Shown here in pieces: positions 24,919 to 33,155 of a stretch of DNA of 64,000 bases. Made by a program: the position numbers and the translations under genes. Origin of the DNA: JAVJUV01 sp040220415 (GTDB lineage Bacteria; Pseudomonadota; Alphaproteobacteria; Rhodobacterales; Rhodobacteraceae); contig JAVJUV010000116.1 in assembly GCA_040220415.1 (NCBI GenBank), positions 1-64,000 of the forward strand. The letters are read 5' to 3'. The notes beneath the pieces are model-generated. The model was not told where the DNA came from and searched no databases. It was given only the letters and a program-made list of their open reading frames with translations. Positions within the stretch are counted from its first letter, which is position 1. Each line of letters starts with the position of its first letter.

Positions 24919-25398
24919 TCAGCCTCCGAAATGCAGCACGCATATCAGCGTGAACAGCCGGCGGGCCGTGTCGATATCGAGCTCGGCCTTGCCCTCCAGG
25001 CGCTCTTGCACGACGCGGGCGCCTTCGTTGTGGATGCCCCGCCGGGCCATATCGATCGCCTCGATCTGGCTGGGCGGCAGTTTCTTCACGGCGTCGAAAT
25101 AGCTCTCGCAGATCTGGAAATAGTCTTTCACCACCTGCCGGAAGGGCCCCAGCGACAGGTGAAATTCCGCGACGGGCTGCTGGTCCTCGGTCTGGATGTC
25201 GAATACCAGCCGCCGGTCGCGAATGGCCAACATCAGGCGGTACGGCCCATCGGGGACCGCACGGCCATCATTGTCCGGCAGGATGAAACTGTTGTCCTCG
25301 AGAAGATCGAAGATCGCGACCTTCCTTTCCTGCTCGATCTCGGGGGTGGGCGGCGGCAGCGCCGTGTCGTCTATCTCGATATGGGAGATCCTGCTCAT
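24919..25398 (-). CDS. UPF0262 family protein
   Basis: 159 residues, matching UPF0262 in length and motifs: EQERKVAIFDLLEDNSF, PYRLMLAIRDRRLVFDI, HLSLGPFRQVVKDYFQICESYF and DMARRGIHNEGA. Function unknown; the family is confined mainly to Alphaproteobacteria and sits next to hisD. Overlaps hisD by 4 bp. Confidence 0.93.
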   Translation of the reverse strand: MSRISHIEIDDTALPPPTPEIEQERKVAIFDLLEDNSFILPDNDGRAVPDGPYRLMLAIRDRRLVFDIQTEDQQPVAEFHLSLGPFRQVVKDYFQICESYFDAVKKLPPSQIEAIDMARRGIHNEGARVVQERLEGKAELDIDTARRLFTLICVLHFGG

Positions 25399-26708
25399 GC
25401 CCCTCCCTCTTCGTTCAGCATGTCGAGGCGCGAGCGGATGCTGAGACCATGCGCCTCGAGACTTTCGCTCCGGGCCAGCGTTTCAGCGGCCGGACCGATG
25501 CGTGCCAAGGCGCCGGGCGACATCTTGGCAATCGTCGTCCGCTTCATGAAATCAAGCACCGAAAGGCCCGAGGAGAATCTTGCAGAGCGGGCGGTCGGCA
25601 GGACGTGGTTCGGTCCGCCGACGTAGTCGCCGATGGCCTCGGGCGTCCATGCACCAAGGAAGATCGCGCCGGCATGGCGGATGTTCTCGGACAGGGCCTC
25701 GGGATTGGCGACGCACAGTTCCAGATGCTCGGGCGCGATGTCGTCGGCCAGCGCCGCCGCCTCGCCAAGGTTCCGCACCACGATCACGGCGCCGTTGTTC
25801 GCCCAGCTCTTGCCGGCGATCTCGCGGCGCTCCAGCACCTCGAGGTATCGCTCGACCTCTGCCGCGACGTCCTTCCCGAACTGTTCCGACGTCGTGATCA
25901 GAATGGATTGCGCGCTTTCGTCGTGTTCGGCCTGGCTGAGCAGATCGATGGCGATCCAGTCCGGGTCGTTGTCGGCGTCGGCGATGACCAGTATCTCCGA
26001 AGGTCCGGCGATCATGTCGATGCCCACCTTTCCGAACACGCGCCTTTTCGCGGCCGCGACCCAGGCGTTGCCCGGTCCGGTGATCTTGTCGACAGGCCGG
26101 ATGGTCCTGGTGCCGTAGGCAAGCGCTGCGATGGCCTGCGCACCACCCAGACGATAGACCGTGTCGATCCCCGAAAGTCGCGCCGCCAGCAGGACCAGCG
26201 GATTGACCTTCCCGTCGGGCGTGGGCGCCGTCATCACAAGCCGTTCGACGCCCGCGACCTTGGCCGGTATCGCGTTCATCAGAACCGATGACGGATAGCT
26301 GGCCAATCCGCCCGGCACGTACAGCCCGGCGGCCGACACGGCGGTCCAGCGCCAGCCGAGCGATGCGCCATCCTCGTCGGTCCAAGCCTCGTCCTGGGGC
26401 ATCTGGCGTTCGTGGTAAGCCCTTATCCGCGCGGCGGCCACTTCCAGCGCCGCCCGCTCGGCTTTGGGCACCTCGGCGACCGCGGCGTCGATCTCGGCTT
26501 CCGAGAAAGCGAAGGTTTCCGCCGTCAGTTCAAGCCGGTCGAATTTCGCGGTCAGTTCGATCAGCGCTTCGTCGCCACGCGCCCGCACATCCGCGATGAT
26601 CAGCGCGACGGCCTCGTCCACATCGGGTGCATCCTCGCGCTTCATGGACAGAAGCGCCTGGAAACGATCCTCGAAATCCTCGTCGCGGGTGTTCAGAAAC
26701 TGGGGCAT
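25395..26708 (-). CDS. hisD: histidinol dehydrogenase
   Basis: 437 residues. Oxidises histidinol to histidine in two NAD-dependent steps. Conserved segments include VPGGLASYPSSVLMNAIPAKVAGV, ALAYGTRTIRPVDKITGPGN, GPSEILVIAD, LLSQAEHDESAQSILIT (zinc-site Gln-His) and EHLELCVANP. No other his gene is nearby, the normal situation in Rhodobacterales. In operon with UPF0262 downstream. Confidence 0.97.
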   Translation of the reverse strand: MPQFLNTRDEDFEDRFQALLSMKREDAPDVDEAVALIIADVRARGDEALIELTAKFDRLELTAETFAFSEAEIDAAVAEVPKAERAALEVAAARIRAYHERQMPQDEAWTDEDGASLGWRWTAVSAAGLYVPGGLASYPSSVLMNAIPAKVAGVERLVMTAPTPDGKVNPLVLLAARLSGIDTVYRLGGAQAIAALAYGTRTIRPVDKITGPGNAWVAAAKRRVFGKVGIDMIAGPSEILVIADADNDPDWIAIDLLSQAEHDESAQSILITTSEQFGKDVAAEVERYLEVLERREIAGKSWANNGAVIVVRNLGEAAALADDIAPEHLELCVANPEALSENIRHAGAIFLGAWTPEAIGDYVGGPNHVLPTARSARFSSGLSVLDFMKRTTIAKMSPGALARIGPAAETLARSESLEAHGLSIRSRLDMLNEEGGA

Positions 26709-26753
26709 GGGCGTTATCCTTTGCGACCCACATAGCCGGGGTATCCAATTGCC

Positions 26754-27263
26754 TCAAGACGGATCGGCAGCCCCGCCAAGCGTCCGAACCATCAGGATTT
26801 CGTCGACAAACCGGTCTTGATGCCTCATGCCCGCCGGCAATCTGCCAATCGGGACGCAGCCGTTCTTCTCGTAGAAACGGAGAGCGGCGGCATTCTCTGC
26901 GCTGACAGCCAGTTCAAGCTGGGTGATCCCGGTCGAAAATGCGTGCGCTTCCACAGCGTGCCATAGCTCCGATGCCATGCCGGCCCCACGATATGCAGGC
27001 GAGACGTAAACGTTCGTCACTTCGGCCCGGTGGGCGACGCGGGAAAGTTCGAGTGGCACAAGCGACGCAAGTCCCACCGCCATCTCATTGTCGAAAGCCA
27101 CAAAGGCCACACGCCGCGCCAGAACATTCTCCCAGTCACTGGCCGTGAAGTTCGCATAATCGGAAGGGTCTGCCGCGAAACTTTCCGGATCGCTTTCAAT
27201 GGCTTCCAGCCTGATCCTGCCATAGATGGCCCCCTCTCCCGGCCAAAGCCGCCGGACGCTCAT
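26754..27263 (-). CDS. GNAT family N-acetyltransferase
   Basis: 169 residues. Typical GNAT core: VTNVYVSPAYRGAGMASELWHAVEAHA (RGAGMA acetyl-CoA loop) then AAALRFYEKNGCVPIGR. Overlaps the DUF2948 gene by 4 bp, and a 45-bp gap leads to hisD. Substrate unknown; similar to phosphinothricin- or amine-type acetyltransferases only in general pattern. Confidence 0.87.
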   Translation of the reverse strand: MSVRRLWPGEGAIYGRIRLEAIESDPESFAADPSDYANFTASDWENVLARRVAFVAFDNEMAVGLASLVPLELSRVAHRAEVTNVYVSPAYRGAGMASELWHAVEAHAFSTGITQLELAVSAENAAALRFYEKNGCVPIGRLPAGMRHQDRFVDEILMVRTLGGAADPS

Positions 27264-27739
27264 TCCGGGTGGCCGGGGGCCTTGCGCGACGGGGCGACAT
27301 AGGGACGTGTCACATCCCGGAGAGTGACCTCCAGCGCCTCGACGTCGATGGCGATGGCGCCGTCTCCAGCCAGCGTCAGTTCGATCACGCCCGCGCCGTC
27401 ATCGCCGGGGGTGAAGCCAAGCGCCAGCAGCGAGAGCACGGTATCCTTTTCCGCGCGATCGATCCCTTGTGTCTTCACCGTCATCGCGTCCTCGACGGCC
27501 AGCACGGACTGCACGCGCTCGAAATCGCGCCCGCGCCGTTCTGCGGCCGGTTTATCTTCCCAGCGAAAGCGGTTGAGAAGAATGGCGAATCTGCGCCTCG
27601 AACGATCCCAGACCATTTCGGTCGCGGGAAAAACCGAATCCTGAACCAGGGCGGAAATGACCGGCAGATCGTCCGGTTCCAGCGCCTTGAGGCGAAGCGG
27701 AGCCTCGCCTCCGTCCTCGAAGCGTGCGTCTTCGGTCAT
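27260..27739 (-). CDS. DUF2948 family protein
   Basis: 159 residues. The sequence DLPVISALVQDSVFPATEMVWDRSRRRFAILLNRFRWED is the family hallmark, and it ends with DVEALEVTLRDVTRPYVAPSRKAPGHPE. Function unknown; conserved between murA and hisD in Rhodobacterales. Coupled to both neighbours by 4-bp overlaps. Confidence 0.9.
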   Translation of the reverse strand: MTEDARFEDGGEAPLRLKALEPDDLPVISALVQDSVFPATEMVWDRSRRRFAILLNRFRWEDKPAAERRGRDFERVQSVLAVEDAMTVKTQGIDRAEKDTVLSLLALGFTPGDDGAGVIELTLAGDGAIAIDVEALEVTLRDVTRPYVAPSRKAPGHPE

Positions 27740-29004
27740 CTGTCCGTCACCCTTTCGATCAGCGCGCCGAGAGCGCCCAGCTTTTCCTCCACATGCTCAT
27801 ACCCGCGATCAAGATGATAGACCCGGCTGACCAGCGTCTCTCCCTCGGCCGCCAGACCCGCCAGAATAAGCGAGACCGAGGCCCGCAGATCAGTCGCCAT
27901 TACAGGCGCGCCTTTCAGACGATCCACCCCTGTCACGGTCGCGGTGCCGCCATGCACCTCGATATCGGCACCCATGCGCATCAGCTCGGGCGCGTGCATG
28001 AAGCGGTTCTCGAAAATCGTTTCTTCCAGGTGACTTACACCGCTTGCCGTTGCAAGAAGCGCCATCATCTGGGCCTGCAGGTCGGTCGGAAAACCGGGAA
28101 ACGGCGCCGTGGTGACGTCGACGGCCGAGACGCGTCCGTTCTTGCGCGCGACCTTCAGGCCGCGATCCGTCTCGAAGACCGAGATCCCTGCCGCGTCGAG
28201 CCTTTCGCAGAAAGCCTCCAGCAGGCCGATACGACCACCCAGGCACTCTACCTCGCCGCCGCAGATCGCGGGGGCGAGCATGTAGGTTCCAAGTTCGATC
28301 CGGTCGGTCACGACAGGGTGCGTGGCGCCGCCAAGGCGATCTACACCCTGGATCGTGATGGTCGAGGTGCCGGCACCGTCGATCTGGGCCCCCATCTTCG
28401 TCAGGCAGGCCGCGAGGTCCACGATTTCGGGCTCGCGCGCCGCATTCTCGATGATCGTGGTGCCCTTGGCCAGCGTCGCGGCCATCAGAACGTTCTCGGT
28501 TGCCCCGACGCTGGCGAAGCGCAGAGGCACCCGGGCGCCCTTCAGTCCGCCGGGCGCCTTTGCGTGAAGATAACCGTCCTTGAGTTCGATCTCGGCGCCG
28601 AGGGCTTCAAGGGCCGTGATGTGGATGTCCATGGGCCGCGCCCCGATGGCGCACCCGCCCGGAAGCGAGACCGTGGCATGGCCTTCGCGGGCCAGAAGCG
28701 GGCCCAGGACAAGGTTCGAGGCGCGCATCTTTCGGACGATGTCGTACTCCGCACGGGTCTGGACCGGACCGAGCGAGGACATGGCGATCTCGCGGCCGCC
28801 CTGAAGGCTCTGCACCTCGGCGCCGAGGGATTGAAGAAGCACCGTCATCGTCTTGATATCGCTCAGCCTGGGAGCGTTCATCAGCGTCAGCGGCTCTTCG
28901 GTCAGAAGGGTCGCCGGCATCAGCGTCAGGCAGGCGTTTTTCGCGCCTGCGATCGGGATCTCGCCATGCAGTTCGGCGCCGCCCTTCACCAGAATGGAAT
29001 CCAT
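27736..29004 (-). CDS. murA: UDP-N-acetylglucosamine 1-carboxyvinyltransferase
   Basis: 422 residues. First committed step of peptidoglycan synthesis: transfer of enolpyruvate to UDP-GlcNAc. K22 and N23 in GAKNACL bind substrate; C118 in PGGCAIG is the fosfomycin-targeted cysteine; VSRVYHLDRGYE closes the active site near the C-terminus. Heads the run of overlapping genes down to the SnoaL/GNAT pair. Confidence 0.97.
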   Translation of the reverse strand: MDSILVKGGAELHGEIPIAGAKNACLTLMPATLLTEEPLTLMNAPRLSDIKTMTVLLQSLGAEVQSLQGGREIAMSSLGPVQTRAEYDIVRKMRASNLVLGPLLAREGHATVSLPGGCAIGARPMDIHITALEALGAEIELKDGYLHAKAPGGLKGARVPLRFASVGATENVLMAATLAKGTTIIENAAREPEIVDLAACLTKMGAQIDGAGTSTITIQGVDRLGGATHPVVTDRIELGTYMLAPAICGGEVECLGGRIGLLEAFCERLDAAGISVFETDRGLKVARKNGRVSAVDVTTAPFPGFPTDLQAQMMALLATASGVSHLEETIFENRFMHAPELMRMGADIEVHGGTATVTGVDRLKGAPVMATDLRASVSLILAGLAAEGETLVSRVYHLDRGYEHVEEKLGALGALIERVTDR

Positions 29005-29006
29005 GC

Positions 29007-29156
29007 TCAGCCTGCCTTGTCCTTATTGGTCCCGTCGGTCCGGGCGCGGGCCTGGGCCTTGCGTCGCTGAAGGTTCGCCTTCAGCGCGGCCTTGAGCCTC
29101 TCCTCGCGGTCAGGAGAGGACTTGCCGCCTTTCGGGGACGTGGTTTTCTTGCTCAT
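29007..29156 (-). CDS. small basic hypothetical protein (49 aa)
   Basis: Highly charged: MSKKTTSPKGGKSSPDREER followed by LKAALKANLQRRKAQARA. It starts with a good RBS (GGGAGA) and ends 2 bp before the murA start, a position where small basic proteins of this type recur in Rhodobacterales. No domain is recognisable beyond a helical KANLQRRKAQ motif. Confidence 0.7.
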   Translation of the reverse strand: MSKKTTSPKGGKSSPDREERLKAALKANLQRRKAQARARTDGTNKDKAG

Positions 29157-29249
29157 GGCTCTCCCTACCGCAGAGGGGATAAAGCGTCCAGATTGCGCTT
29201 GCGCGGGGCGTTGAAAACCACTATCCCGCGCGGGCATTATCGCACCGGC

Positions 29250-29324
<75 letters not shown>

Positions 29325-29580
29325 TTATCCGAAGATTGCGAATGTTTCACGCCCAAGGGCGTTAATCCTGCGTGCGCACGGTGGGTGTTGCGTGCAACTG
29401 GCGAAATCGTAAACGCCATGTTTTGCTGGGATTCCGGTCGAAATCGCAACGTCGGTATCACGTCGGTATTCTGTCGGTATTTCGTCGGTGGACGGGGCTG
29501 AATCGGGCCGTTCCTGTGCCTCGGCGGCACCGTGCGTTCACGAAGATGAACGCCGCGTTAAGGATTGGGGCCGCGCGCCC
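29325..29580. other. 256-bp gap after tRNA-Thr with short direct repeats
   Basis: No gene is supported here. The striking content is a four-unit repeat at 29451-29494. The position just past a tRNA 3' end is a common landing site for mobile elements. Confidence 0.45.
29451..29494. repeat. four tandem GTCGGTAT units with exact 11-bp period
   Basis: GTCGGTAT starts at 29451, 29462 and 29473, and GTCGGTGG at 29484. The first eight bases are constant in three units while the three spacer bases vary (CAC, TCT, TTC). One site per helical turn suggests cooperative protein binding, for example integrase arm sites or an operator. Confidence 0.7.
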
Positions 29581-30183
29581 TCAGAGCGGCGGCAGGCCCG
29601 TGACCTCGCCTTCGCGGATCACCGCCGGGTCGTGGGCCTTGCGGGCGAAGACCTGGCGCACCATCGGCTCGAAATGGGAAATCGGTTTCCACGGATAGTC
29701 CGGATCGAACGAGGACTGGTCCCAGCGCTCGCAGAAGGCGGCGCAGGCGTCGAAACAGGGATGATCCCTGAACCGGTCGCGGGCATTGCGGTCCCATCCG
29801 TAGTGATGGCCGTAGTAGAGCATCTGGAAGATGCCGTGGTGCTCGACCACCCAGGCGACCTCCCACCGGACGAAGGGACGGATCACCTCGGCCGACATGC
29901 GGTCGTGGTTCTGCGGCGCCAGCCCGTCGCCGATGTCATGAAGCAGCGCACCGACGATCCAGTCGATATCCGCGCCCTCGGCCTCGGCGCGCGTGGCCGA
30001 TTGCAGGCCGTGATCGGCGCGCGTGATCTTGTAGCCTTCGAACGTCATCTCGGCCTGACGGCCGAGTTCGGCCAGCACGCGGTCCGCGGTGAGTTTCAGG
30101 AACGGTTTTTCCAGTTCGGCCAGAAGCGCGTAATCCTCGGCCGTTCCGTCCTTCATGCGGGTGAATGACACTTCGCGGGTCAT
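29581..30183 (-). CDS. HD-domain protein
   Basis: 200 residues. HGLQSATRAEAEGADIDWIVGALLHDIGDGLAPQNHDRM holds the H...HD pattern of HD phosphohydrolases, with a later EHHGIFQ supplying further histidines. It resembles inositol-oxygenase-fold HD proteins of phosphonate pathways, but substrate cannot be told. Start ATG with GGAAAGG ahead. Confidence 0.8.
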   Translation of the reverse strand: MTREVSFTRMKDGTAEDYALLAELEKPFLKLTADRVLAELGRQAEMTFEGYKITRADHGLQSATRAEAEGADIDWIVGALLHDIGDGLAPQNHDRMSAEVIRPFVRWEVAWVVEHHGIFQMLYYGHHYGWDRNARDRFRDHPCFDACAAFCERWDQSSFDPDYPWKPISHFEPMVRQVFARKAHDPAVIREGEVTGLPPL

Positions 30184-30243
30184 GGGGATGCCTTTCCTGT
30201 TGCGGCCAGAGTGAAGAAATCGGCCGAATTGTCCAGAGCCGCC

Positions 30244-31860
30244 TCAGGGACAGGAGAGGTCGGGAGCGCCGGTCAGCCAGGCATGGCCGTAGCCTTCCAG
30301 AAGAACCTCGCCGCCGTCGATGCACGCCTCGGACGGTCCGGCAAGCGCCGTCTTGCCACCAAATGTCACGCGGACCGGCGCGGGACAGAGGTTGAAGAGA
30401 CAGGTCAGCCTGTCGCTCTCGCCGCGCCGGAAGGCCAGCAGGGGTTCGGGCAGGTCGAGCCATTCGGTGCCGGTATCCAGAAGCGCGGGCGTATCGCGAT
30501 AAAAGGACAGCGTCTTTCGGTAATGGTGCAGCGTCGAGGCCGGATCGGCGGTCTGGCGGTCGACGGCGCGCGCGGCCTGGGGTTTCTTGACGGGCAGCCA
30601 GGGCGTGCCGGACGTGAAGCCGGCATGGGGCGCGTCGGCCTGCCAGACCATCGGCGTGCGGCAGCCGTCGCGGCCCTTGTATTCGGGCCAGAACTTCAGG
30701 CCGGGGGGATCGACGATCTCGTCATGGGTCAGCTCGGTCTCGGTCTGACCCAGTTCCTCGCCCTGGTAGAGGCATTTCGCGCCTTCGAAGCTGAGAAGCA
30801 GCGCAATGGCAAGACGGGCGACGGCGTCGGTATCGGCGTCGTCCTCGGCCCAGCGCGAGACGTGGCGCATCACGTCGTGGTTCGAGAAGGCCCAGCAGGG
30901 CCAGCCGCCGTCGGACTGGCGGAAGAAGCCGTCGACACACTGACGGAAATACGCAGCCGAGAACTGCGGGCCAAGCATTTCGAACGAATAAGCCATGTGC
31001 AGACGGCTGTCTCCGCGCGTGTAGTCGCCCATGATCTTCGCCGCGCCCTGCCCTTCGCCGACCTCGCCGACGCTGATGGTGCCCGGATACTCGTCCAGAA
31101 GCGCCCGGACCTTTTCCAGAAAGCCCGGCGTCTCGGGTCGTGTCTTGTCGTAGAGATGCTGCTGCACGTTGTAGGGATTGACCCAGTCGGCATCTGTCGC
31201 CTTCTTCTTCGGCGGATTGCTTCGCAGTTTCGCGTCGTGGAACGGGTAGTTGATCGAATCGAGCCGGAACCCGTCGACGCCCCGGTCGAGCCAGAAGCGC
31301 ATGGCATCGAGATTGGCCTGGACCACCCGGGGATTGTGAAAGTTCATCTGCGGCTGGGAGGCGAGGAACGAGTGCAGATAGTATTGCCTGCGCCGCGGCT
31401 CCCACGTCCAGGCGGGGCCGCCGAAGACAGACATCCAGTTGTTGGGCGGGCTGCCGTCGGGCCGGGCATCGGCCCAGACGTACCAGTCCGCGCAGGGGTT
31501 GTCGCGGGACTGACGGCTTTCCTCGAACCAGGCGTGCCGGTCCGAGGTATGGCTGGGAACCTGATCGACGATCAGCTTCATGCCAAGGTCGTGCGTGCGC
31601 TTCAGCAGCCGGTCGAAATCGTCGAGCGTGCCGAACAGCGGGTCGATATCGCGGTGGTCCGAGATATCGTAGCCCATGTCCTTCTGCGGCGATCTGAAGA
31701 TCGGCGAAAGCCAGACCACGTCGACGCCGAGAGACGCGATATGGTCGAGACGCCGGGTGATGCCGGGCAGGTCCCCTACCCCGTCGCCGTCGTCGTCCTG
31801 GAACGAGCGCGGGTAGACCTGATAGATCACCGCGTGCCGCCACCACTGGTCCGTTTTCAT
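30244..31860 (-). CDS. alpha-glucosidase, GH13 family
   Basis: 538 residues, cytoplasmic (no signal peptide). Start MKTDQWWRHAVIYQVYPRSF; a longer upstream frame lacks support. Catalytic triad of GH13: nucleophile D201 in GFRLDSINY, acid/base E266 in TISVGEVGEG, and NHD at 327-329. Hydrolyses alpha-1,4 or alpha-1,6 glucosides such as maltose, isomaltose or sucrose. It stands alone, 6 kb from the sugar ABC operon, so a functional link is possible but not shown. Confidence 0.92.
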   Translation of the reverse strand: MKTDQWWRHAVIYQVYPRSFQDDDGDGVGDLPGITRRLDHIASLGVDVVWLSPIFRSPQKDMGYDISDHRDIDPLFGTLDDFDRLLKRTHDLGMKLIVDQVPSHTSDRHAWFEESRQSRDNPCADWYVWADARPDGSPPNNWMSVFGGPAWTWEPRRRQYYLHSFLASQPQMNFHNPRVVQANLDAMRFWLDRGVDGFRLDSINYPFHDAKLRSNPPKKKATDADWVNPYNVQQHLYDKTRPETPGFLEKVRALLDEYPGTISVGEVGEGQGAAKIMGDYTRGDSRLHMAYSFEMLGPQFSAAYFRQCVDGFFRQSDGGWPCWAFSNHDVMRHVSRWAEDDADTDAVARLAIALLLSFEGAKCLYQGEELGQTETELTHDEIVDPPGLKFWPEYKGRDGCRTPMVWQADAPHAGFTSGTPWLPVKKPQAARAVDRQTADPASTLHHYRKTLSFYRDTPALLDTGTEWLDLPEPLLAFRRGESDRLTCLFNLCPAPVRVTFGGKTALAGPSEACIDGGEVLLEGYGHAWLTGAPDLSCP

Positions 31861-31964
31861 CGTCGCCCCTTTGTCCGGCTGTCCCGGGAACACTAGCGGC
31901 GTGCGCCGCCGGTTCAATAGACGACGGGCGAGACAGGGAACCTGAAGGCTGATACTCTGGCCGG

Positions 31965-32828
31965 ATGAAAATTGCTGTTCTTCTTGCCCTGATGGCGACA
32001 CCCGCGCTGGCGCAGGACGCGCCGGGGCCTTTCGCCAGTTTCGATCTGGCAAGCGAGGCGGTTCTGGCCGATCCGCATGACCTGGCGATCGGCCCGGACG
32101 GGCGGCTGTACGTGGCCGACAAGTTCGGCGCGCGCATCGCGGTCTTCGATCCCGACACGCTGGAGCTGATCGAGATGCTGGGCGAAGGGTATCTGCCCGG
32201 TGTGCACGATATTTCGTTCGGACCCGACGGCTCGGTCGCCGTGGCAGTGACCGGCGCGGGCGCGGTGGCGATCTACGAAAGCCTGGACGTGCTGGGCGAT
32301 CCGCCGGATATCGGCGTTCAGGTGTCCCGTACCGAGGGGGCGCTGTTGCATTCGAACGGCGATCTTTACGCGATGGCCGGCGCGCTGGGCGCGCTGGTGC
32401 GGTTCAGGGGGCTGACGTTCGTGGCCGGCGTCGAGGGGCATCCCGGCGCGCATGACGTCGCCGAGGGGGCGGACGGCAGCGTCTGGGTCGCGGACAACTT
32501 CAACCGCCGGCTGGTCAGGTATTCGCCCGACCTGGAGAGGTTGCAGGTGCTGGACGACCGGAAATTCGGCTTTGTCGGACCGCGCTATATGGACGTCACG
32601 GAATTCGGACACCTGGTGGTGGCGGATCAGGACGCGCATCGAATTCTGCTGATAGACCCCGAAGCGCCCGAGGGCGGCGCCTTGCTGGGGGTGCTGGGCG
32701 ACGGCACGCCCGGGATGGGGCCGAACCTGTTCGACGATCCCGAGGGCGTGGCGGTGGACGGGAACCGCTTTTTCATCAGCGATTCCGACAACAACCGTAT
32801 CGTTCGCTATTCGGTCGTTCTGAACTGA
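31965..32828 (+). CDS. secreted NHL-repeat beta-propeller protein
   Basis: 287 residues. A signal peptide MKIAVLLALMATPALAQ precedes repeated NHL units: PHDLAIGPDGRLYVADKFGARIAVFD, HDISFGPDGSVAVAV, HDVAEGADGSVWVADNFNRRLVRY and DDPEGVAVDGNRFFISDSDNNRIVRY. The protein is probably a periplasmic six-bladed propeller of the SMP-30/NHL type. No catalytic residues can be picked. Ends 7 bp before a convergent small gene. Confidence 0.85.
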   Translation: MKIAVLLALMATPALAQDAPGPFASFDLASEAVLADPHDLAIGPDGRLYVADKFGARIAVFDPDTLELIEMLGEGYLPGVHDISFGPDGSVAVAVTGAGAVAIYESLDVLGDPPDIGVQVSRTEGALLHSNGDLYAMAGALGALVRFRGLTFVAGVEGHPGAHDVAEGADGSVWVADNFNRRLVRYSPDLERLQVLDDRKFGFVGPRYMDVTEFGHLVVADQDAHRILLIDPEAPEGGALLGVLGDGTPGMGPNLFDDPEGVAVDGNRFFISDSDNNRIVRYSVVLN

Positions 32829-32835
32829 GCCCGCG

Positions 32836-33045
32836 TCACTCGGCCGGGAACAGGAGCGGATCGCTCATGCTGTTGAGTTCTTCCTGGTCGCGCAGCAGCG
32901 CGGCGAAGAGAACCCCGAAGAGAACGACGACGCCGGTTATGATGTAGGCACCGATGCCGAGCAGAAGCGAGCCGGACACGTCGTAGACGGTAAAGGAAAC
33001 CGCCGCTGCGGCCAGGAAGCTTACTGCCAGATAGATCAAAGCCAT
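32836..33045 (-). CDS. small membrane protein (69 aa)
   Basis: Two transmembrane helices, MALIYLAVSFLAAAAVSFTVYD and LLLGIGAYIITGVVVLFGVLFAALL, followed by an acidic tail RDQEELNSMSDPLLFPAE. No family recognised with certainty. RBS GGAGGAA directly precedes the ATG. Confidence 0.7.
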   Translation of the reverse strand: MALIYLAVSFLAAAAVSFTVYDVSGSLLLGIGAYIITGVVVLFGVLFAALLRDQEELNSMSDPLLFPAE

Positions 33046-33155
33046 TTTTTCATTCCTCCAATCGCCTGTACATATTTGCCGGGCATTTTGTCCGGAATGA
33101 GACGACCGGAGGTTGAATTGTGGCAGGAATGTGGCGTTTCGCTAAAGTTTGCCGA

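Noticed and set aside
30211..31896. Plus-strand frame opposite the alpha-glucosidase
   Set aside because: The minus strand carries the intact GH13 catalytic residues; the antisense product has no recognisable domain.
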